The translations under genes and the position numbers were made by a program. The notes below the pieces were generated by a model that made no database searches, was not told the origin of the DNA, and saw nothing but the letters and a program-made list of their open reading frames with translations. A stretch of 36,502 bases of DNA from Methanobacteriota archaeon (lineage in GTDB: Archaea > Thermoplasmatota > Poseidoniia > Poseidoniales > Poseidoniaceae), in the NCBI GenBank assembly GCA_011522915.1, contig WTIA01000115.1, positions 1 through 36,502 of the forward strand, in the 5' to 3' direction. This document shows, one piece after another, positions 25,521-33,152 of this stretch (position 1 is the stretch's first letter; each line of letters begins with the position of its first letter).

Positions 25521-27575
25521 TCATTCTTCCTCGATAAAAGGAGGCGGAACGTCTGTAAACACTCGTTTTTCAAAACCTCTAAACATTGCACCAGCCGCCA
25601 CAATCACTCCCATTATAATCCCGATAACACCTATCACTAATGCCCTATTTTGTTCGGTTTCACTCTCTTCCATAACCGGCTGGTTTTCGTCATCATTTTC
25701 AAGCAAAGGAGAAACCCACCATATTGAGAAATTATTACTGGTGTAAATTGCGATATTTGGGCTTGTCCAAACGGATGAATTATTGTCCGCAACCAGAACT
25801 TCAAACCTCCAATCAAGGCGGTTAACAGGTCTAGGAACCAAGTCCTTTGCAATATTGATTTCACAGGTTGTATTGATTTGTGAATGTGCGATTAATGCAC
25901 AATCTGATAGATCGATAGAAAAGTTCGTATTATTCAATCGAATTGCAAGCACAAAACCATCACCCTCGTTGTCGACGACGTTCACTGAGATTGAGAAATT
26001 ATTAGAATAATTTTCACCACCTACTGGGCCTTGTAAAACCGAGATTGAAGGAGCGCTATTTTGACTCAAGTTCTCGACCCCTGTAGCTATCAAGCCGAAA
26101 CCAATTTTGTCACCCTCAATACCCAACATGCCTGGGTTACTACCATTGTACAAATCATTTGCAATCACTTCAACCTTGACCCATTCCAAACCATTTACCT
26201 CAGATGCAGGTAGGCGAACCATCACAGTTGTTTCATTCGTTGAATTATACGAAAGAGGACTAGCAAACGACTCGTAGTACATTTGGCTATATCCAGAACT
26301 TCCAATATCGTCATCGATTGCAAACCTGCCATCTGAAGTATGCACGACCAATCTCAAATCATCGATGTCATAGCCGTGTGGCCTAGCGTTGTAGGACAAT
26401 ACAACCTCAATATCCTCACCATTAACCGGAGAGAAATACTTGCTCCACGATTCGTTTTCAACAAGGAATGGGCCACTAGCTCCCGCACCATCCCAAGGAT
26501 TGGAAATGAGATTGCTCATATTTCCGCCACGTGCACCCAATACATCGGTCCAATCTTCAATAAAGTAAGAATCGTGAGCAAAATATCCGTTCTCAAAAGA
26601 ATCGAGCGACGGCCTTCCATAACCCTGCATTCCATCTGGGGCCTCACCAGTTATTCCGATTGCAGAGGCTGCCAACATGGCCCGTAGAAGCGGAGCAGAA
26701 GGGGTGTATCCATATTCATCTTCAATCAGTTGTTGAAGGAGGGCGGTGAAAGAGGCCGCCATCGGTGTAGCCATAGAGGTTCCAGTCATTGGAAGAGAAT
26801 CGTTGTTCATACTGTCCACGACGCCGTCGGCCTTTGCCGAGACGATAGACATACCAGGGGCAGCAACAAAAGTTCCTCTTCGATTATTGATGTCAGGTCC
26901 ATGTGAACTACTAGGCCACAAACTACCATTTTCTTCACCGTCACTTGCTGCAACCGAAACAACGTTGTAAGCGTTGGATGGTTCGAGCATCACACCGCCA
27001 GTATTTCCAGGAGCAACAAAGACAAGCGACCAAGGATTCTCAATCGTATATCTATCGATCATCTCGCTCCTTTCGGTATAATTTTGGGAATTATCCCCCC
27101 ACGACCACGAGTTAATTACGGCGCCAAATTTTGCCGACTCTTCCAACAAGGTAGTTACATCCTCTGGTGCTTGCCATCCTTCCGAATCAACAATGTCTTG
27201 GACAACTAATTTTGCGCCACTAGAAATCGAAGTCATATCCCCCTCGCCATCAACTGGGTTGCATGCTAAAATTCCAGCGATGTGTGTGCCGTGCTTGAAT
27301 TGTTGATGTCCTTGAGTATCCCAATCATCGACCGAATCATTCATGTGCACGATTTTTCGATGGCCATCTCCTGGAATTCCAACATCTAAGGTTGAATTTC
27401 TGAAACAACTGTGGTCCATGTCTATTCCAGTATCCGCAACGGCGATTATAACGCCACTACCATCTAGGTATGCAAGACTAGATTCCTCTTCAACGAACAT
27501 CACATTTTCCGACGCTATAACTGGATTCACCATGCAAACCACTAATCCAAAAATTAGCAGTATTGCGCCTCGCAT
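25521..27575 (-). CDS. S8 subtilisin-like serine protease, secreted with C-terminal TM anchor
   Basis: Catalytic triad contexts IIAVADTGIDMDH, HGTHIAGILA, GTSMATPMAASF. N-terminal signal peptide; C-terminal TM ALVIGVIGIIMGVIVAAGAMF followed by a short basic/acidic tail. Confidence 0.93.
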   Translation of the reverse strand: MRGAILLIFGLVVCMVNPVIASENVMFVEEESSLAYLDGSGVIIAVADTGIDMDHSCFRNSTLDVGIPGDGHRKIVHMNDSVDDWDTQGHQQFKHGTHIAGILACNPVDGEGDMTSISSGAKLVVQDIVDSEGWQAPEDVTTLLEESAKFGAVINSWSWGDNSQNYTERSEMIDRYTIENPWSLVFVAPGNTGGVMLEPSNAYNVVSVAASDGEENGSLWPSSSHGPDINNRRGTFVAAPGMSIVSAKADGVVDSMNNDSLPMTGTSMATPMAASFTALLQQLIEDEYGYTPSAPLLRAMLAASAIGITGEAPDGMQGYGRPSLDSFENGYFAHDSYFIEDWTDVLGARGGNMSNLISNPWDGAGASGPFLVENESWSKYFSPVNGEDIEVVLSYNARPHGYDIDDLRLVVHTSDGRFAIDDDIGSSGYSQMYYESFASPLSYNSTNETTVMVRLPASEVNGLEWVKVEVIANDLYNGSNPGMLGIEGDKIGFGLIATGVENLSQNSAPSISVLQGPVGGENYSNNFSISVNVVDNEGDGFVLAIRLNNTNFSIDLSDCALIAHSQINTTCEINIAKDLVPRPVNRLDWRFEVLVADNNSSVWTSPNIAIYTSNNFSIWWVSPLLENDDENQPVMEESETEQNRALVIGVIGIIMGVIVAAGAMFRGFEKRVFTDVPPPFIEEE

Positions 27576-27665
27576 ACAGGCTGTGAAAACCCTCTAACGG
27601 TTGAAGATTTAGACAAACGGCATCGCGCCAGCGCGTTTAAGACACATTCCTCGGTCGGCGGGTTC

Positions 27666-27935
27666 ATGCAAGCCTTCCGAGTATCCGGCACAGCACCTTT
27701 CGGTAGCCAGCGACAAAAGTTCAACATGGACATTGTAGCTAGTTCAGTGGACGATGCAGAACACCGCTGTTATTCCATTATTGGTTCACGACACAAAGCA
27801 AATCGCCGTGCAATCCAAATCGATTCTGTAAAAGAAATAGACCCGCGCACCTCAACCGAACCTATGGTAATCAATGCGTTTAGGGATCAAATTGAAGCCG
27901 CAGGCGGTCCTATAGCGCCTACAGAAGAAGAATGA
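27666..27935 (+). CDS. rpl20a: 50S ribosomal protein L20a/LX (L18a family)
   Basis: MQAFRVSGTAPFGSQRQKFNMDIVASSVDDAEHRCYSIIGSRHKANRRAIQI; followed by prefoldin alpha and ftsY, a common archaeal gene order. Confidence 0.88.
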   Translation: MQAFRVSGTAPFGSQRQKFNMDIVASSVDDAEHRCYSIIGSRHKANRRAIQIDSVKEIDPRTSTEPMVINAFRDQIEAAGGPIAPTEEE

Positions 27936-27987
27936 TTTACAATCGTCGGGTTCTTCATAGAGGGACCTCTCGCCTAGGGTGAGTGAC

Positions 27988-28491
27988 ATGGTTGATTCAA
28001 ACGAATTACAAAGAATGGCTCGACTGGTTGATATAAACCGTCAGAGGCTTGAAGAAATCAACCAACAAATCGAGAGAATAGAAGCTGTACAACTGGAGCA
28101 CGACGACACAAGGCGTGCACTAGAAGCACTATCCTCTGGCAAAGGAGGACACCTAGCTCTTGGTGCGGGTGTAATGGTTCCTATACCCAGTAAACCTACC
28201 ACAATTGTTGATTTAGGCAGCGGAGTATTCGGAGAAAGATCTCCCGAAAACGCAGGGGAATTGGTCACCAAAAGGTTGGAAGACCTAACAGAATTGAAAT
28301 CACAATTTGAAGGGGAAGCGGCAATGTTAACTCAGAGAATCGAAGAGTTGGCAACCACTTTCGAACAAGCCGCAAAGAGTATGACAGAATCAAAGCCAGA
28401 GGCCAAGGAAGCGGCTGTAACAGAAACCGAAGAGAAACCATCTCGCCGCAGAAGAAAAGGAATTGGCGGAGAACTAACCTTGGATGATTAG
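27988..28491 (+). CDS. pfdA: Prefoldin alpha subunit
   Basis: Helix-beta-helix layout: coiled coil, GKGGHLALGAGVMVPIPSKPTTIVDLGSGVFGERSPENA, coiled coil; position between L20a and ftsY. ORF track start 27979 is GTG. Confidence 0.85.
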   Translation: MVDSNELQRMARLVDINRQRLEEINQQIERIEAVQLEHDDTRRALEALSSGKGGHLALGAGVMVPIPSKPTTIVDLGSGVFGERSPENAGELVTKRLEDLTELKSQFEGEAAMLTQRIEELATTFEQAAKSMTESKPEAKEAAVTETEEKPSRRRRKGIGGELTLDD

Positions 28492-28499
28492 GTGAGAAA

Positions 28500-29924
28500 A
28501 TGGGCTTATTCGATAAATTCCGAAAAAAGGTCAGGGATGCTGCATCCGTTGTTGATGAAAGCACTATCTCTGCAGAGGAAGGGACCGAAGAAGCAGCAAA
28601 AGCACTTTCACAACAGAAAGAGTTTGAAGAATCTCAACAAAAAGAAGAGGAAGATACAGTTACTACCCCCGTAGAAGAATTCTCAAACGACTCAGAAGAA
28701 GATTGGGAGGATTTTGAGAATGATGAAGACCTCCAACTTCCATCTAACAATGATGATGAATGGGATGATTGGGAAGAAGAAGAGGAGTATTCACTGCCAA
28801 CGCAATTAACTCGTAAGGAAAAGAAAATTCTAGCCAAGGAAGCCAAAAAAGAGGCTGCTAGGAAAAAAGCCCAACAGAAGGAAATGAAAAAGAGAGGCGC
28901 TAAAGAAGTCAAGAGGCTGGCAGGCTCCAAAGTAGACCTCCACATGATGCGGACGACAACAGGGCGCCAATTAGTGGAAGTCAAGGCTGCGCCTACTGGA
29001 AGTATTGGCAGTGTTGACGATGAAGGAATCACAATCGATCTCGGTGGAGGTGTTGTTGAATCCGGAGGTCGCGTTATCAAAGAAAGCGATGGACTGGACA
29101 ACCTCCTTGAAGAACTTGAATGGATTATGTTAGAATCAGATATTTCATCTGACGCGGTTACAGCGGTGATGGGGGCATTAAAACGCAACCTAATCGGTCA
29201 AAGACTGAGGAAGGGCGCAGACCTGTCTATGGTTCTGGAAGCGAGTCTTAAGAGGGCACTGCGAGGAATTTTGAAAGCAGGATATTGGGATTTTTATGCT
29301 TCAATTCAGAGCTTTATCGACAAAGGAGATACCCCTGCAGTGATCATGTTCGTAGGAGTAAATGGTACCGGGAAAACAACAACCGTCGCAAAAGTTGCTC
29401 ACAATTTGCAAAAGCGCGGGCTATCTGTGATAGCAGCGGCTGGAGACACCTTCAGAGCAGGCGCTATTGAACAACTCGAAACCCATTGTGAAAGGCTAGG
29501 TATTCGTTGCGTCTCCTCTCAAAGAGGAGGAGATAGTGCTGCAATAGCGAGAGACGCAGTGGATTCGGCTAGGGCAAAAGGAATTGATGTCGTTCTAGTC
29601 GATACGGCGGGAAGAATGCAAAATAAGTCCAATTTGATGGCGGAATTAGAGAAAGTTAGACGCGTGGCAAATCCTCATCTTACTCTATTTGTCGGCGACG
29701 CTTTAGCTGGAAACGATGCAGTAGACCAAGCAAAGAATTTCCAACAGATGTTGAAATTCGACGGCGCAGTCCTAACTAAGTTAGACACCGATGCCAAAGG
29801 TGGGGCTGGGCTATCGATTGCCCATGCAACAGGCCAACCGATTGTGCTCTGTGGCGTAGGTCAAGAGTATGACGATCTAATGCAGTTCGACCCAGATTGG
29901 TTGCTACAACAACTATTCGAGTGA
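28500..29924 (+). CDS. ftsY: Signal recognition particle receptor FtsY
   Basis: GVNGTGKTTTVAKVAH, AAGDTFRAGAIEQLE, VLVDTAGRMQNKSNLMAELEK, LTKLDTDAKGGAGLS. Acidic N-terminal extension. Confidence 0.96.
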   Translation: MGLFDKFRKKVRDAASVVDESTISAEEGTEEAAKALSQQKEFEESQQKEEEDTVTTPVEEFSNDSEEDWEDFENDEDLQLPSNNDDEWDDWEEEEEYSLPTQLTRKEKKILAKEAKKEAARKKAQQKEMKKRGAKEVKRLAGSKVDLHMMRTTTGRQLVEVKAAPTGSIGSVDDEGITIDLGGGVVESGGRVIKESDGLDNLLEELEWIMLESDISSDAVTAVMGALKRNLIGQRLRKGADLSMVLEASLKRALRGILKAGYWDFYASIQSFIDKGDTPAVIMFVGVNGTGKTTTVAKVAHNLQKRGLSVIAAAGDTFRAGAIEQLETHCERLGIRCVSSQRGGDSAAIARDAVDSARAKGIDVVLVDTAGRMQNKSNLMAELEKVRRVANPHLTLFVGDALAGNDAVDQAKNFQQMLKFDGAVLTKLDTDAKGGAGLSIAHATGQPIVLCGVGQEYDDLMQFDPDWLLQQLFE

Positions 29925-29930
29925 GGGGAT

Positions 29931-30305
29931 TTGATGTCACAGGAATTTTTTGACGATGAATCAAGCGCTCACCTTTTCCAGTTAGTTCACATGCTACAAA
30001 GAAGTGCTATGATGCACATGGGCATGCTTCAAGATAGCGAGGGAAGAGTCCACTACAACCTCGGTGAAACAAAAGCAGCAATAGATACACTATCAATGCT
30101 GAAAACCAAGATGAAAGGCAATCTTACTCCTAAAGAAAGCACTATGCTGAACGGAATAATATCCGAATTACAATTACAGTTTGTTAAAGCTCCTGCAAGG
30201 CAGCGCGCACTAGAAGACCAGGTGGCCGAGTCTGAAGCGGTAAGAGAAACATTCACCAATCCCCAAGAAGGCCCTTCGGAAATCATCTCAGATGAAGAAG
30301 AATAA
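29931..30305 (+). CDS. DUF1844-like small helical protein
   Basis: MHMGMLQDSEGRVHYNLGETKAAIDTLSMLKTKMKGNLTPKESTMLNGIISELQLQFV resembles DUF1844 (AK..ID.L..L..KTKGNLT..E). Family call is from memory. Confidence 0.7.
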   Translation: MMSQEFFDDESSAHLFQLVHMLQRSAMMHMGMLQDSEGRVHYNLGETKAAIDTLSMLKTKMKGNLTPKESTMLNGIISELQLQFVKAPARQRALEDQVAESEAVRETFTNPQEGPSEIISDEEE

Positions 30306-30335
30306 CACCTTTCAGCCGATTTATGCGGTTGATTC

Positions 30336-31019
30336 ATGAGTGTGAAGTATTTCACATACACGTTAGCCATGGTTAAAGTAACCGATGTTGTAGATGATGA
30401 GGCGCCAACAGTCCTTCTTGTCGATAATAACCAGATGTCTTTACACAGACTAACCAATATATTCCGCCAAAGAGAGTTTAACGTCGTAACTTGCGAAGAC
30501 GGCGACAGAGCAGTGGATGAATACATCCGATTGGACCCTGAATTAGTGGTTATATCTCTTGATATTCCATCTATGGACGGCCATCTTGCAGCACTTGAGA
30601 TGCGAGAACATGGAAAGGATTGCAGGATATTATTTTCAGCACCTAAACGCCAAGCCCAATTGGCTCAGGATGCTACCTATTCAGCCGGAGCCATTGGTTG
30701 GGTTGAAAAGCCAATTACTGCAGCCGCAATAGACTCGATTTGGAGTTTGGTTTTGGGACCCATTCCTGAAGCACCAGGTCTAGAGGACCTAGATTCAATT
30801 CATCCAGTAGAAGAGATGATTGAGGTTGAAAGTGATGAGGGGCCAATGCCATTACCAGACCTACCTGCCATTGCACCATTGCCAATTAATCCATTACCGG
30901 TTGAGCAAAGAGTCCAACCCAAGCGTTCTAGCAAAGGCAAACGCCTCGTCATAGTATTGATGATATTTACTGGATTGGGGGCTGCTGGTTGGTATGCGTG
31001 GTCGAATGGACTGATTTGA
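30336..31019 (+). CDS. Response-regulator-like (pseudo-)receiver domain with Pro-rich linker and C-terminal TM anchor
   Basis: CheY-like fold sequence PTVLLVDNNQMSLHRL...PELVVISLDIPSMDGH...GWVEKPIT; tail RLVIVLMIFTGLGAAGWYAW. Internal start possible at 30369. Confidence 0.8.
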   Translation: MSVKYFTYTLAMVKVTDVVDDEAPTVLLVDNNQMSLHRLTNIFRQREFNVVTCEDGDRAVDEYIRLDPELVVISLDIPSMDGHLAALEMREHGKDCRILFSAPKRQAQLAQDATYSAGAIGWVEKPITAAAIDSIWSLVLGPIPEAPGLEDLDSIHPVEEMIEVESDEGPMPLPDLPAIAPLPINPLPVEQRVQPKRSSKGKRLVIVLMIFTGLGAAGWYAWSNGLI

Positions 31020-31311
31020 CCTGCCCACTTAGACCAATAGGTATCAATGCAATACGTCCATCCGGCAAGGTTTGACGAATGTATCCGTCTTGATTTATGG
31101 GGATTTGTTGCAGTGCAACCTTCTCAACCCTACTACCTGCCGGTGCTCGAATTACTTCAGACACTTTGTAATTCGTAGAAGACAATAATTCCAAATCGCC
31201 GTCCTTTAATTTTGAATCCAAAAGCCGATTGCTATTCCAGAAATTCCACACCATCCATCCAATTCCAACAGACAAAGGTCCACCAACAAGGAAAGCGACG
31301 ACTAAACTCAT
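30967..31311 (-). CDS. Small membrane-anchored hypothetical protein
   Basis: N-terminal TM MSLVVAFLVGGPLSVGIGWMVWNFW. Start overlaps the pyrF 3' end by 4 bp, in the same operon direction. Confidence 0.65.
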   Translation of the reverse strand: MSLVVAFLVGGPLSVGIGWMVWNFWNSNRLLDSKLKDGDLELLSSTNYKVSEVIRAPAGSRVEKVALQQIPINQDGYIRQTLPDGRIALIPIGLSGQVKSVHSTTHTNQQPPIQ

Positions 31312-32135
31312 GATTCTCTCTCAATTAATGCGTTCCAGGAAACTTCGGCGTATGATTTTGCAGAGGCGCGAGGGTTTTTAGAGCGATGGATCCCACTTCC
31401 GACAATAATACAATCAGAACCAGCTAGAACCGCTTCTCTTGGGTCTCCATATCTTTGGCCCATTTCTCCATCGCCTACTGCTAAGTTAACCCCTGGAGTC
31501 CAAATCATTTTTTCTTGGCCTACCTTTTTTCGTAATTCAGACAATTCTTCAGGTCTTGACCCGTTGCCGATAAATCCGAAAACACCAGGGTGCTCTCTTC
31601 CTTTAGTCACCACTTGGTCAGTATATTCAGGCGATAGTAAGTTGCCACGGCTTGACATCTGAGCGAGTAATAAAACCCCGCCAACTCTTCCAACATCACC
31701 CCATCCTGCTTGCAACCCGTCGACTACATCAGGTCCACTGATTAGGTGTGACGTCACGAGGTCAGACCAACTTCGAATATCGTAAATACCAGCCATCTGA
31801 GAACGACTAATTTTACCAATATCCGCAAATTTCCTGTCTTCGAAAATCAGTAAATCTGCTTCCTTTGCCGCAGTGCAGAAATCCTTCCATTTTTCTGCAC
31901 TCCAATCATCGACCAGATCAACATGGGTCTTCAAAGCTGCAATGTAAGGCCCGACTTCTTCAAGGAGTTCAAACAATCCAGACATGGTGTTTCTGTCTGC
32001 AGCAAGGCAGACTAGAGATTGCTTTCGCGCTGAAACCTCCATGTATTTTCTAGCGATTTCAGATGTTGAATTTAACCAACGCGCACCCCAAACTTCGCTC
32101 GCCATTATACGAGGCATAGTTAGGATGTGTGTCAA
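31308..32135 (-). CDS. pyrF: Orotidine-5'-phosphate decarboxylase, eukaryote (URA3)-like
   Basis: ALKTHVDLVDDW, LLIFEDRKFADIG, TPGVNLAVGDGEMGQRYGDPREAVLAGSDCIIVGSGI. Start may be slightly internal. Confidence 0.92.
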   Translation of the reverse strand: MTHILTMPRIMASEVWGARWLNSTSEIARKYMEVSARKQSLVCLAADRNTMSGLFELLEEVGPYIAALKTHVDLVDDWSAEKWKDFCTAAKEADLLIFEDRKFADIGKISRSQMAGIYDIRSWSDLVTSHLISGPDVVDGLQAGWGDVGRVGGVLLLAQMSSRGNLLSPEYTDQVVTKGREHPGVFGFIGNGSRPEELSELRKKVGQEKMIWTPGVNLAVGDGEMGQRYGDPREAVLAGSDCIIVGSGIHRSKNPRASAKSYAEVSWNALIERES

Positions 32136-33097
32136 TCTTGCGCCTTTACCGAATTAACAGAGTCGACTAATGTAGTTACTACTTCATAATCAGGTAAGTC
32201 TAGCGCAGAGAAAGAATCACCGACGTCATAACCGACTTGTATCCCTATGCTATTTTTTAATTGTTTAACCGATAACTTCGGATGGAAAATTGCTAGAACA
32301 TACGCAAGCATTCTTGGCAATTTTTTTGTTGCATACTTTTTTGGAAGATTTGATGAAAGTAGTTGGCCGATTTCACTCATCCACAAACCCTTCTTGTGAA
32401 TGATGTATCGCTCTCTATCCTCGCCCATTTCGAGAGCATTGACATGCGCAATAGCAACATCACGCACATCGACGAAATTTATGTGCACGTCTAAAACAAA
32501 AGGAGGCCCCTTGATGAAATGCTTCAGGTAAGACATGGAACCTTCAAGGTGCCTTTTGTGTAAAATCGGACCAAAAACAATTGAGGGGTGTATGGTAACT
32601 AGGCGCACATTCCTTCCTTCCGCCCATTTTCTGATTATTTTTTCAGCCTGAGCTTTTGCGAATCCGTACGAGTTTCTCTGCTCTGAAGCGTCATTACACC
32701 AATCCTGACTCGTGAAAATTTTCCCATTTTCAAATATTGTAGAACGTATTGCTGCTACCGACGAGGTATGTATTACTCGCTTTACATCATCCATAATACT
32801 GCAGAGATTTTCAACACCTATTACAGAGGGATCTACAACGTCGCGTTTCACATCCTTAGCGCCAACATAAAGCGCAGCAGCGCAATGAATTACATCTTCA
32901 CATCCATCAACCGCCTTCCTAAGAGATTCAATATCGAAAAGGTCTGCTTTTACGACTTCTAAATTTTCACTTTCCGGGAAAATTTCGGCCAGAGACAAAT
33001 CGCGAAGCATAGCTCTAACCCTATAACCTCTGCTCAATAACTCACAAACAACATGAGCGCCAATAAAACCGCTGGCGCCGGTTACTAATACAGTCAT
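32132..33097 (-). CDS. NAD-dependent epimerase/dehydratase (extended SDR)
   Basis: MTVLVTGASGFIGAHVVCELLSRGYRVRAMLRD; YGFAKAQAEK (YxxxK); IHPSIVFGP. Start at 33097 chosen over the upstream ORF extension. Confidence 0.9.
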   Translation of the reverse strand: MTVLVTGASGFIGAHVVCELLSRGYRVRAMLRDLSLAEIFPESENLEVVKADLFDIESLRKAVDGCEDVIHCAAALYVGAKDVKRDVVDPSVIGVENLCSIMDDVKRVIHTSSVAAIRSTIFENGKIFTSQDWCNDASEQRNSYGFAKAQAEKIIRKWAEGRNVRLVTIHPSIVFGPILHKRHLEGSMSYLKHFIKGPPFVLDVHINFVDVRDVAIAHVNALEMGEDRERYIIHKKGLWMSEIGQLLSSNLPKKYATKKLPRMLAYVLAIFHPKLSVKQLKNSIGIQVGYDVGDSFSALDLPDYEVVTTLVDSVNSVKAQD

Positions 33098-33152
33098 ACA
33101 CATCGCATACATAGCAGGGTCATCTTCTTGCCGCATGGGTGATACGCACAAT

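Noticed and set aside
28634-29188. 184-aa Ser-rich ORF opposite ftsY
   Set aside because: Ser runs are the complement of Glu/Asp-rich codons in the FtsY acidic domain; not a real gene.
30053-30526. 157-aa minus-strand ORF across DUF1844-like and receiver genes
   Set aside because: Shadow ORF across two supported plus-strand genes.
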